The notes under the pieces are model-generated. The model had not been told where the DNA came from. It saw only the letters and a program-made list of their open reading frames with translations, and did not search any database. 64,000 nt of DNA. It comes from Candidatus Trichofilum aggregatum. GTDB taxonomy: Bacteria; Chloroflexota; Anaerolineae; Promineifilales; Promineifilaceae. Location of the stretch: the NCBI GenBank assembly GCA_016716885.1, contig JADJUV010000011.1, positions 1 through 64,000 of the forward strand. Direction: 5' to 3'. The position numbers were made by a program, and so were the translations under genes. Below, in pieces: positions 9,483 to 17,904 of the stretch; the stretch's first letter is position 1, and every line of letters begins with the position of its first letter.

Positions 9483-11396
9483 TTAGGGGGTTGCTATTCG
9501 CAACGACGTTTCGATAAACCCTTCCGAACCATCCTGATACTTCACCTGGGCACGCACCTGAATATGTTCCGCTCCGTTGTACATCGCTTCGATGATGTCG
9601 CCATACCGCTCCACCAGGAAACCGCGCCGTAGTTTGCGTGTGCGGGTCATCTCCGCCTCATCAGCATCAAATTCCTTGTGCATCAAGACAAACCGTTGCA
9701 CCCGCCCAGCCGGGGGCAGGCTCTCGTTGACTTCCTGAACCGCCTTACGGATCAGTTCGTACACTTCTTGTTTCTGTGACAGGTCTACAAAGGTGGTATA
9801 ACCGATGCGGTTTTTCTCAGCCCAGTTACCCACGTTACCAAAATCGATAATAACCAGGGCCGTCACAAAATCCCGCGTCTCCCCCCCAATGGCCATCGCG
9901 TCCCGAATATACGGGTTAAATTTCAACCGCCCCTCAATAAACTGGGGCGAAAAATTCTCTCCATTCGCCAGCTTAATCATATCCTTGACCCGATCCAGAT
10001 AAATGAGATGCCCATCCGGGTCAATATAACCGGCGTCTCCCGTCTTAAACCAGCGTTTGCCCGCCTCATCCAGTTCAATATCTTTGGCTGTCGCTTCGGC
10101 GTTCTTGTAATACCCTTTCATCACGGTGGGGCCACTAATCTGAATTTCTCCATCCGTGGAGATACGTAATTCCACCCCAGGGGCCGCCTGACCCACACTG
10201 GCAAATTTAATATCTCCTTCCCGATGAAGCGTGGCCCCGCCGGATACTTCTGTGGAGCCATAAATTTGCTTCAAGTTGATGCCCAGGGCATGGAAAAAAC
10301 GCACCGCATCCGGGCTAAGGGACGAGCCAGCCGTATAAGCGGAGCGCAGGCGGGACAGGCCCAATTGATCACGCAATGGCCTAAATACGGTCAGGTTGCC
10401 CAGGTTGTACGCCACTTTCAGCCCGAACGGGATGGATTCATTGGCTAATTTTTTATCGGCGTATTGATAACCAACGGGTAAAAAGGTCTCATATAGTTTG
10501 CGATTGAGCCAGGTGGCATCGTTCATGCGTACCTGCACCGTGGCAACCAGGTTGTCCCACAGGCGTGAGCTGTAAAAAAGGTTCTCCGGGGCAATTTCGC
10601 GGATGTTTTCGCGCACGGTTTCTGGCTCTTCGGGGAAATTCATCACCATACCGGTCAGGGCGTGGGGCACAAAACCAAAAATGGGTTCGGCAATCCAACC
10701 CATGGGCATGAAACTGAGGTGATTGTCGGTGTCGTAGCGGGGGTCAATATCCATGTACGCCTGACCGGAGTGCATGATATTGGTGTGGGAGAGCATCACC
10801 GCCTTGGGCAGACCGGTGGTGCCAGAGGTGTAACATAACATGGCTACATCATCCCCTTGGCCCAGAGCAATTTCTTGCTCAAACCGTTCTGGCTCTTTGG
10901 CCGCCAGTTCACGCCCCAGTGCCTGCACTTCCTCAAAGGGCATTAACCACGGGTCGTCGTAATTCCACAAACCCCGGTCTTCCCAATAGATAACTCGTTT
11001 AACGTTGGGGATTTTGTCCCGTATCTCCAAAAATTTATCACACTGCTCCTGATCTTTGGCCAGGGCAAAAACAGCATCGCTGTGGCTGATGACATAGGCC
11101 ATTTCTTGAGCGGTGGAATCGGTGTATAGGCCGACATTGACGGCCCCGGCGGCATGGACACCCAGAAAGCCCCACAGGTATTGTCGGTCATTGTCACCGA
11201 CGCTCACGACATGCGCGCCCCGTTGCAAACCGAGGGCGATCATGCCCAGGGAGAATTGTTTCACCTGCTCATAGGACTCTTGCCAGGTGAACTCTTTCCA
11301 GACACCAAACTCTTTTTGGCGCAGGGCGACTTTGCGGCCGCTCTCTAATTGTGCCCGTTGTAAGAAGGATTGGGGAAGGGTTTGTGGTTTGCTCAT
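9483..11396 (-). CDS. Long-chain acyl-CoA synthetase (AMP-forming)
   Basis: The 637-residue protein is an ANL-superfamily ligase. It shows the P-loop AMP-binding motif MLCYTSGTTGLPKAVMLSH, the A5 motif KQIYGSTEVSGG, WFKTGDAGYIDPDGHLIYLD and the hinge DRVKDMIKLANGENFSPQ. Length and the late sequence VVIDFGNVGNWAEKNRI fit the bacterial FadD15/FACL subgroup. It makes acyl-CoA from a free acid, ATP and CoA at the cytoplasmic membrane face. Location between livG and livH in one operon is seen in other bacteria where the importer feeds a CoA-dependent pathway. The ATG at 11396 (MSKPQTLPQSF) is preferred over a TTG at 11405. Confidence 0.9.
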   Translation of the reverse strand: MSKPQTLPQSFLQRAQLESGRKVALRQKEFGVWKEFTWQESYEQVKQFSLGMIALGLQRGAHVVSVGDNDRQYLWGFLGVHAAGAVNVGLYTDSTAQEMAYVISHSDAVFALAKDQEQCDKFLEIRDKIPNVKRVIYWEDRGLWNYDDPWLMPFEEVQALGRELAAKEPERFEQEIALGQGDDVAMLCYTSGTTGLPKAVMLSHTNIMHSGQAYMDIDPRYDTDNHLSFMPMGWIAEPIFGFVPHALTGMVMNFPEEPETVRENIREIAPENLFYSSRLWDNLVATVQVRMNDATWLNRKLYETFLPVGYQYADKKLANESIPFGLKVAYNLGNLTVFRPLRDQLGLSRLRSAYTAGSSLSPDAVRFFHALGINLKQIYGSTEVSGGATLHREGDIKFASVGQAAPGVELRISTDGEIQISGPTVMKGYYKNAEATAKDIELDEAGKRWFKTGDAGYIDPDGHLIYLDRVKDMIKLANGENFSPQFIEGRLKFNPYIRDAMAIGGETRDFVTALVIIDFGNVGNWAEKNRIGYTTFVDLSQKQEVYELIRKAVQEVNESLPPAGRVQRFVLMHKEFDADEAEMTRTRKLRRGFLVERYGDIIEAMYNGAEHIQVRAQVKYQDGSEGFIETSLRIATP

Positions 11397-11404
11397 AACA
11401 ATCA

Positions 11405-11455
11405 AGAGAAAGGCCAGGAGACTGAGAGACTAAGAGACTAAGAGACTGAGAGATT
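11405..11455. repeat. GAGACTAAGA-type nonamer tandem repeat
   Basis: Degenerate copies of the word GAGACTGAGAGACTAAGA fill the start of the spacer upstream of the acyl-CoA synthetase gene. The same word is found at 21462-21550, 35560-35590, 54200-54235, 57465-57490 and 62645-62690, sometimes inside genes. Confidence 0.7.
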
Positions 11456-11495
11456 TCCAGAGGTCGTCCAAATTTTCGCCAGAGTCAAATAATTA

Positions 11496-11725
11496 ATTGT
11501 TGAACTGTTGAATGGTTGAATGCTTAATGAAGGGGAGAGGCTTCTCCTCGTTAATCTTGTCAACCCCCCCCCCCCCCCCGGAGAGAGGACCCCCCCCCCC
11601 CCCGGGGGGGGGGGGGGGGGGGGGGGGGGCCGTTCCCATAATCGCCACAGCCAGAGAACCTGTATAGATACAATCATTCAACCATTCACAAATTCACCGA
11701 TTAATTATTTTCTGCCTCTCAACTG
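11496..11725. repeat. Dyad spacer containing poly-C/poly-G tracts
   Basis: The livG-acyl-CoA synthetase spacer has C16 at about 11564-11579, then a short GAGAGAGGA stretch, then C14 directly followed by G26 (about 11590-11629). It is flanked by AT-rich word repeats in inverse orientation (GTTGAATGGTTGAATGC at 11509 against ATCATTCAACCATTCAC near 11670). The C/G block would be the tip of a large hairpin. Tracts this long are unusual in bacterial chromosomes and may be a read or assembly artefact. Confidence 0.6.
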
Positions 11726-11758
11726 AAATGAAACAGACCCATTTCTTAATCGTTCAGC

Positions 11759-12541
11759 TTAGACCTGACCTAAATAGGCCCGAATCACATGGTCGTCGTT
11801 TTTGACTTCATCAGGCAGACCATCACCAATTTTGACGCCGAAGTCCAGCACCACCACCCGGTCGGAGATGTCCATCACCAGCCCCATGTCATGTTCAATG
11901 AGAACGATGGTGGCTCCGCGCCGTTCGTGAATGTCCAGGATGAAGCGGGCCATGTCTTCTTTTTCTTCCACATTCATGCCCGCCATTGGCTCATCCAGCA
12001 GGAGCAATTTGGGTTCCATTGCCAGGGCACGCCCCAGTTCGACCCGCTTGCGTAAACCATAGGGCAAGGCTCCCACGATGGCTTTGCGGATGTGGGCAAT
12101 TTCCAGGAAGTCAATGATCTCTTCGACCACCGCCCGGTGTTCCACTTCTTCCCGTTGGGCTGGCCCCCAGTAGAGCATACTGGCAAGAGCACTTTGTTTC
12201 ATGTGGATGTGGCGGGCGGCCATGAGGTTGTCAAGGGTGCTGAGGCCCGTGTAGAGGGCGATGTTCTGGAAGGTACGGGCTACGCCGAGTTCGGCTACTT
12301 TGTGGGTGGGGACTTTGGTGAGATCGTGATCGCGATAGAGGATGCGGCCGCGTTGGGGACGATAAAAACCACTAATACAGTTCAGCATCGAGGTTTTACC
12401 GGCCCCATTTGGCCCAATAATAGCCCGAATTTCGCCTTCGCGGACATCAAAGGAGATGTTGGTCAGCGCGGCGGTCCCCCCGAAGCTAAGCGATACTTTC
12501 TCAACCTGGAGTAGTGAAGGTTTCGTATTGTTAGTGGTCAT
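11759..12541 (-). CDS. livG: Branched-chain amino acid-type ABC transporter ATPase LivG
   Basis: This ABC ATPase of about 260 residues has Walker A IIGPNGAGKTSMLNCISGFY, Q-loop region GVARTFQNIALYTGLSTLDN, Walker B LLLLDEPMAGMNVEEKEDMA and H-loop VLIEHDMGLVMDISDRVVVLD. The variant signature YGLRKRVELGRALA and the C-terminal helix DDHVIRAYLG are LivG features. ATG at 12541 is chosen (MTTNNTKPSLLQVEKVSLSF); a GTG nine bases upstream is possible. It is the first gene of the operon. The 290 bases upstream, shared with a divergent gene at 12833, must hold both promoters; no motif there is clear enough to name. Confidence 0.92.
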   Translation of the reverse strand: MTTNNTKPSLLQVEKVSLSFGGTAALTNISFDVREGEIRAIIGPNGAGKTSMLNCISGFYRPQRGRILYRDHDLTKVPTHKVAELGVARTFQNIALYTGLSTLDNLMAARHIHMKQSALASMLYWGPAQREEVEHRAVVEEIIDFLEIAHIRKAIVGALPYGLRKRVELGRALAMEPKLLLLDEPMAGMNVEEKEDMARFILDIHERRGATIVLIEHDMGLVMDISDRVVVLDFGVKIGDGLPDEVKNDDHVIRAYLGQV

Positions 12542-12832
12542 GCCGGTCACGTGATGCGTGGTGCGTATTCCGTCTAACGATGGTGAATTAAGTTTTATAG
12601 GGAGCGAAACCCCCTCAAGGGAATGGTAGAACTGGACGCCAACAAGTAAGGCCAGGGCGATGAATGTAAATTACCATAGCCATTGCTTGTGTGCAAATTT
12701 TATAGAAAGGGGGGAATCGTTTGGGGCAGTTTGCTACAGCCGTCGCCTTAACAGTGTCTAACAGTTGGTTTACCAACCGTAGTTATCTCTACACTCTGTT
12801 ATAATTGCTCTGAGAAGGGTGGTTCTCCGACC

Positions 12833-13492
12833 ATGAAGAAACAAAAGCCTGTTCACATTTTGGTAGCAATCATCATTTGGCTCATTGCTGTCGTCAGAAT
12901 CTTCAAGGGAGGTTTAGAAACCCCAGGCTTTATGCTTGGTGCCTGGGGAACTCCCGTGGAAGAAACTCCTTTTCCGCTGGAAGATGTTCTTCTCTACAGC
13001 TTTTTAGCCCTTGTTGAAGTCGTGGTGTTGTATGGCATCTTACGGCCAGCATCTTTTCACCGTTCTTGGGGACGCGTTCTGGTTGGTCTTTTACTGACTA
13101 CGTTTCTGTTTAACCTGTTCTTGGGCGGCAGAGATTACTCACCTTATTACTACTACCACATTGATTGGCTGGTGGCCCTGAGTGCGATCCTGCTTGTCGC
13201 GGAAGGGTGGATTCTGGCCTTGAAAATTAGGGGGACGGCGGCTTCCGCAGGCAGTAGAACAAGGGTAATCATTCCTTATCAACGACTGGAATCTTATGCG
13301 AACAACAAACATCATGCACCGGCGTTATCGCCGACAAAAACGAAAGGGGCGCGGCGGCCGCGTCTTTTTACGCATTTTCGCCGTCATCACCCTGTTTGTG
13401 GCCCTGGTTTTTGCCCTGACCGCTTTTGGCGGCGTGGCCGGAGTGAGTGCGGTTTATGCCGCCTTCACCCAAGACCTGCCCGACTTTACTGA
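12833..13492 (+). CDS. Small multi-pass membrane protein of unknown function
   Basis: I do not recognise a family. The N-terminal 150 residues look genuine: a start MKKQKPVHILVAIIIWLIAV and about four hydrophobic segments (ending LLVAEGWILALKI), with a tyrosine-rich loop GGRDYSPYYYYHIDW. The open frame continues about 200 bases into the penicillin-binding protein gene, where its composition becomes an arginine/histidine-rich shadow. The true stop was therefore probably near 13290 and a base change may have removed it. It is divergent from livG and directly upstream of the class A PBP gene, perhaps in one transcript. Confidence 0.55.
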   Translation: MKKQKPVHILVAIIIWLIAVVRIFKGGLETPGFMLGAWGTPVEETPFPLEDVLLYSFLALVEVVVLYGILRPASFHRSWGRVLVGLLLTTFLFNLFLGGRDYSPYYYYHIDWLVALSAILLVAEGWILALKIRGTAASAGSRTRVIIPYQRLESYANNKHHAPALSPTKTKGARRPRLFTHFRRHHPVCGPGFCPDRFWRRGRSECGLCRLHPRPARLY

Positions 13493-16340
13493 GATTGAAC
13501 GGATCGGCCAGGATGTGGAGACGACGTTTGAGACGACCAAGATTTACGGCTGGGGGCCAGACCAGGATGCGGATGGCAACCGGGACGCGGTTTTACTCTA
13601 CGAAGTGATTGATCCCCTGGGCGGCGACCGGCAATGGGTTCCTCTGGAGCAGATTCCCCAAAATTTGATTGATGCCACGGTCGCTATTGAGGACAAGACA
13701 TTCTGGACGAACCAGGGTTTTGATGTGGAGGGGATTGGTCGGGCTTTTTATGAGTATGTTTTGCAAGGGGGCGGCGTCCAGGGTGGCTCCTCTATCACCC
13801 AGCAGTTGGTGAAGAACAATCTGATTGACGAAGAGCGGCGCATTATTGGTGAGGATGTAGGCTTTGATGATTACCGGCGCAAGGCCGAAGAGGTGATTCT
13901 GGCCCAGCAGGTGACGGATACTTATACGAAGGAGCAAATTCTGGAGTGGTATTTGAACACCAATTTTTATGGCAATCTGGCCTATGGCATTGAAGCGGCC
14001 GCGAAAGTGTATTTCGATAAAACCGCCGCCCAACTCACCCTGGCCGAAGCCGCCATGTTAGCCGCCATCCCCCAATCCCCCGCCCTCAACCCCATAGACA
14101 ACCCCGACGAAGCCAAAGCGCGGCAAGATTTGGTGCTGGATGCCATGCTCCGCGAAGGCTACATCAGCCGCGAACAAACGGTTGAGGCCAAGTTCACCCC
14201 CCTGACCATTCGCTCCGGGGTCGAAGACCGCTTCGACATCATTGCCCCTCATTATGCGCTGTATGTGCGGAAACAGTTGGAAATTATGTTTGGGCCGGAG
14301 CAGGTGTTACGGGGTGGTCTGACCGTCTACACGGCCCTGGATTTGGAATTGCAGGGGCAGATTGAATGTGTGGCCCGCGCCCACATCGCCCGGCTTTCTG
14401 GGGAGTTGGGCACCGGGTTGCCCGCCGATGAAGCCGCCTCTTGTGCCGCCCTGGAATTTTTGCGGCCGCTAGCCCCGGCCTATGCTGGCGAAGATCACAA
14501 TGTCTCCAACGCCTCCATCGTCGCCATTGACCCCCGCACCGGGGAGATTCGGGCGATGGTCGGCAGTCTGGATTACTGGAATGAGGCCATTGACGGCTCG
14601 TTTAATGTGGCCGTAGATGGTCTGCGTCAGCCGGGATCATCCTTCAAACCGTTCACCTACCTGACGGGCCTGAGCAAAGGGTACACTGCCGCCACCATGC
14701 TCCTGGATGTGGAAACCGACTTTGGCACGCCCTACAACGGCATCGCCTATGTGCCGCAAAATTATGACAGCCGCTTTCATGGCCCCGTGCGCCTACGCAC
14801 CGCCTTAGCCAACAGCTACAATGTCCCGGCAGTGCAGATGATGAGCCTGGTGGGGGTAGATAGTGTCATCCGCACGGCCCACAATTTGGGTATCACCACC
14901 CTGGATCAAGGCTCCAGCAGTTATGGCCTTTCCCTGACGCTGGGCGGTGGTGAGGTCAAGCTGATGGACATGGTGTATGCCTATTCGGTGTTTGCCAACC
15001 AGGGGGTAATGATCGGCCAGCCCGTGCCCGAATCAGAACAGCGGTTGGGGTTCCGTACTCTGGACCCGGTAGCGATTTTGCGGGTGGAAGACCGGCACGG
15101 CACGATTTTGTATGAGTACAGTCAGCCACAACGGCGCGAAATCGTGACGCCCCAACTGGCGACGATCCTGACCGATATTTTGTCGGATCGGAATGCCCGT
15201 TGTGCCGCCTTTGGCTGTCCTAACGCCCTGGAACTGCCGGATAATCGCCCCGCGGCCGCAAAAACGGGCACAACCAACGATTATCGGGATGACTGGGTTA
15301 TCGGTTACACGCCGCAACTGGTGGTGGGGGTGTGGTCGGGTAATTCCGACAACTCACCCATGGAAAATTTGCCCGGCTCGGTGGGGGCGGCCCCCATCTG
15401 GCAGGCGGTGATGAGTTGGGCCTTGCAGGATGAGCCGATTGTGGGCTGGCCGCGGCCGCAAGGCATCGTCGAACGGGGCGTCTGTACCCCCTCGGGCCTG
15501 CTCCCCACCCCCCATTGCCCCACCGTCACCGAGCTATTCGTGGCCGGAACCGAACCCAATGTGATTGACAACATGTACCAGGAGTTCCGCATCAACCGGG
15601 AGACGGGGCGGCTGGCGACCATTTATACTCCCCTGGAGCTGATTGATACGAAGGTGTATGTGTTGTATCCGCCCGCGGCCGCGGACTGGGTACGCGAGAA
15701 TGAAATCGAACAGCCGCCCGCCGAGTTTGACACCATCACTGGGGATGCGGCCATCGTGGGTGGCGTAGCGATTTTATCGCCCACACCCTTCCAGTTTGTT
15801 AATGGGTTACTGGAAATCAAAGGTAACGTGCAATTGGATGGTTTTTCCTACTACCGTCTGGCTTACTTTGAAGGGCTAGACCCGGCCAACGTTCAGGTAA
15901 TTGTGGACAACATCACCGAGCAGAAAAACAACGAACCCATCGCCGCCTGGGATGTGAGCAACCTGGACGAAGGGCTGTATACCCTGCTCCTGACCGCCTT
16001 CCGGGGGGATGGCACGTTTGTTGAAGCCAGTTCGCAGGTGACGGTAGATACCACCCCACCAGAAGCGCGTATCCTCTTCCCGCTGGCCGACCAAAGCATC
16101 TTCACCGATGAGGATTTTGTCATCGTGCAGGCCCAGGTGACAGACAATTTGAGTGTAGCGAAGGTGGAGTTTTATGCCGATGGGGCGCAGGTTCCGTTTG
16201 CCGTGAACACCGTGTCACCGTTTACGGAGAAGTGGCCCATTCCTGGCCCTGGGTGTCATAGTTTCAGGGTGGTGGCTTGGGACGCGGCCGCGAACCAAAC
16301 CGAAAGCACGCCCGTCCGCGTCTGTCTGGTGGCCCGCTAA
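13296..16340 (+). CDS. Class A penicillin-binding protein (transglycosylase/transpeptidase, PBP1A-like)
   Basis: This 1014-residue bifunctional peptidoglycan synthase has a basic cytoplasmic N-terminus, a single membrane anchor (residues 22-55) and a GT51 glycosyltransferase with catalytic Glu in VAIEDKTFW plus GGSSITQQLVKN and YLNTNFYGNLAYGIEAAAK. The transpeptidase has the active Ser in PGSSFKPFTYLTG, the SYN motif NSYNVPAVQMM and KTGTTNDYRDDWVIGYTP. A C-terminal extension of roughly 250 residues contains Ig-like or fibronectin-like beta modules (VTVDTTPPEARILFPLADQS), longer than standard PBP1A and probably outside the membrane. Translation may start at 13296 or at ATG 13314. Two catalytic modules suggest this cell has peptidoglycan. 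Confidence 0.93.
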   Translation: MRTTNIMHRRYRRQKRKGRGGRVFLRIFAVITLFVALVFALTAFGGVAGVSAVYAAFTQDLPDFTEIERIGQDVETTFETTKIYGWGPDQDADGNRDAVLLYEVIDPLGGDRQWVPLEQIPQNLIDATVAIEDKTFWTNQGFDVEGIGRAFYEYVLQGGGVQGGSSITQQLVKNNLIDEERRIIGEDVGFDDYRRKAEEVILAQQVTDTYTKEQILEWYLNTNFYGNLAYGIEAAAKVYFDKTAAQLTLAEAAMLAAIPQSPALNPIDNPDEAKARQDLVLDAMLREGYISREQTVEAKFTPLTIRSGVEDRFDIIAPHYALYVRKQLEIMFGPEQVLRGGLTVYTALDLELQGQIECVARAHIARLSGELGTGLPADEAASCAALEFLRPLAPAYAGEDHNVSNASIVAIDPRTGEIRAMVGSLDYWNEAIDGSFNVAVDGLRQPGSSFKPFTYLTGLSKGYTAATMLLDVETDFGTPYNGIAYVPQNYDSRFHGPVRLRTALANSYNVPAVQMMSLVGVDSVIRTAHNLGITTLDQGSSSYGLSLTLGGGEVKLMDMVYAYSVFANQGVMIGQPVPESEQRLGFRTLDPVAILRVEDRHGTILYEYSQPQRREIVTPQLATILTDILSDRNARCAAFGCPNALELPDNRPAAAKTGTTNDYRDDWVIGYTPQLVVGVWSGNSDNSPMENLPGSVGAAPIWQAVMSWALQDEPIVGWPRPQGIVERGVCTPSGLLPTPHCPTVTELFVAGTEPNVIDNMYQEFRINRETGRLATIYTPLELIDTKVYVLYPPAAADWVRENEIEQPPAEFDTITGDAAIVGGVAILSPTPFQFVNGLLEIKGNVQLDGFSYYRLAYFEGLDPANVQVIVDNITEQKNNEPIAAWDVSNLDEGLYTLLLTAFRGDGTFVEASSQVTVDTTPPEARILFPLADQSIFTDEDFVIVQAQVTDNLSVAKVEFYADGAQVPFAVNTVSPFTEKWPIPGPGCHSFRVVAWDAAANQTESTPVRVCLVAR

Positions 16341-16383
16341 ATGCTGGTAATGTTCTCCACTCATAGCCTGTTATAATTCGCCC

Positions 16384-16663
16384 ATGGATCGGTGGACAGT
16401 AACGGATAAAGAGGGTCGAGAGATTTACCTGACACGCGTGGAATGGCAAACGCATATTCAGGCCAATCATCCACAATTGGTAGGTCTTTTGGATGATGTC
16501 TTACGCACCATTCGCTTAGGTAAACGAAAGCAAGATCGAATTCGACTCTAATAAATATTTCTACCACCATCCTTGCCCCCGTTTACCGGGGCAATTCACA
16601 GCCATTGTCGTTGTCGTTTGTTTTGCCGGCAACATTATGTTGTGGGGCCGGCCCGCCAAATAA
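16384..16663 (+). pseudogene. Frameshifted small protein gene, about 93 codons
   Basis: An ATG at 16384 opens 55 codons (MDRWTVTDKEGREIYLTRVE to GKRKQDRIRL) and stops at 16549-16551. The next frame, starting at 16550, continues without a stop as NKYFYHHPCPRLPGQFTAIV to WGRPAK and a TAA at 16661-16663. The two halves fit as one small protein in which the Lys/Arg-rich strand runs into a Tyr/His segment and a hydrophobic strand. I recall similar short stand-alone proteins in toxin or phage-associated contexts but cannot name a family. One extra T (or two missing bases) near 16549 explains the break. Confidence 0.5.
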
Positions 16664-17041
16664 GGTGAAGATATGAGTGACAATCGGATTCCCCTGGGAT
16701 GATGAATTGCGAGGACTTTTGAGATCTCTTTAGTTCGACAATGGCGGTTGATTCCGGGAAGCTGACCGAAGATGCTTTGTTTCTTGATACGCTTAATACC
16801 CGGTTAGCCTGATTTTGAATAATTACATACCTCATTGAGCCAACGCCTTTGGCCTAAGGGATTCCGCCTAGAAATTGGCCAAACAAAAAACAATCTATCA
16901 TCTGGCAAATCATCACCCCCCTGTCAGTCGGATTTTGCATACTTTGACCTATTTACCCGCCCCGGATTGCCGTGGCGGGGGGGTGCGCGTGATTTGGAGG
17001 CGCCCAGGAGTTCCTGAGTCCAACGAGTTCCACCCTCCTCC
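16664..17041. other. Intergenic stretch with a possible gene remnant
   Basis: An ATG at 16673 opens only nine codons. The next frame reads WDDELRGLLRSL and later YPVSLILNNYIPH, but with at least four stops between 16690 and 16840. It may be the rotted partner of the preceding small gene. The remainder up to the sulfotransferase start shows no feature I can support. Confidence 0.35.
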
Positions 17042-17875
17042 ATGCCGCTTCATCCTCCAACCGTCATCTTCCTCCACATCCCCAAAGCCGCCGGGACGAC
17101 GTTACACCGCATCCTGGAACGGCAATATCCACCCTCGGCCATTTTCTCCATCGGGTCAGATGCCCACACCTCGATCCGTGAATTCAAGGAGCTACCAGAC
17201 GCCCAACGCGCCGCCATTCGGCTGTTTCGGGGGCACATGCCGTATGGGTTACACAGTTACCTGCCCCAACCGGCCACGTATTTCACCGTACTCCGTGATC
17301 CGGTCGAGCGAGTCATCTCTTATTACCATTACATCCTGCGGACGCCGGATCATTACCTGCACGACACGGTGGTGGGGCAGAAGATGAGCCTGAAAGCATT
17401 GCTGGAAAGCGGCCTGCCTATCATGATGAATGATACCCAGGTGCGGCTGATCTCGGGGGTGTGGGCGGATGTGGGGTTTGGGGAATGTACGCCGGACATT
17501 TTGGAGATGGCCCGGCATCATTTGGCGCAATCGTTCCGTGTGGTGGGGTTGGCGGAGCAGTTTGACGCCACGTTGTTGATGCTCAAACAAACGTATGGCT
17601 GGGGAAGGATGTTTTATGTGCGCGAGAATGTGGGCCGCGGCCGCGATCCCCAAATTGATCCTGAAACCCTCGCCCTCATCCGCCAATTCAACCAGCTAGA
17701 CCACACCCTCTACACCGAGGCCCAAACCCAGTTCCAGCAACATCAGCAACAACTGGGGTCTACCTTTCAGGCCAGACTGTCCCTCTTCCGCCTCGGCAAC
17801 CAGCTCTACCAGCTCATCCGCACCCATTCCGTCCGCGCCCTTCTCCGCCGCCATCTCATCCGGTCAACCCTGTAA
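17042..17875 (+). CDS. Sulfotransferase family protein (HS2ST-like, PAPS-dependent)
   Basis: The 277-residue protein has the 5'-phosphosulfate-binding motif VIFLHIPKAAGTTLHRIL (residues 8-25) and the 3'-phosphate-binding motif TYFTVLRDPVERVISYYHYI (residues 80-99), both standard for sulfotransferase family 2. It would transfer sulfate from PAPS to a hydroxyl of a glycan or lipid. No sulfate-activation or polysaccharide genes lie nearby. The start is the first ATG after a GC-rich leader. It ends 29 bases before mutL. Confidence 0.85.
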   Translation: MPLHPPTVIFLHIPKAAGTTLHRILERQYPPSAIFSIGSDAHTSIREFKELPDAQRAAIRLFRGHMPYGLHSYLPQPATYFTVLRDPVERVISYYHYILRTPDHYLHDTVVGQKMSLKALLESGLPIMMNDTQVRLISGVWADVGFGECTPDILEMARHHLAQSFRVVGLAEQFDATLLMLKQTYGWGRMFYVRENVGRGRDPQIDPETLALIRQFNQLDHTLYTEAQTQFQQHQQQLGSTFQARLSLFRLGNQLYQLIRTHSVRALLRRHLIRSTL

Positions 17876-17904
17876 TCCCCCGGCTTGTGGTACAATTGTT
17901 CGCT

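Noticed and set aside
11520..11726. Short proline-rich open frames across the poly-C/G tract
   Set aside because: They are a product of homopolymer runs and have no supporting start site or homology.
12542..12832. Riboswitch upstream of livG
   Set aside because: Some base-pairing is possible but no conserved core of a known riboswitch class could be seen.
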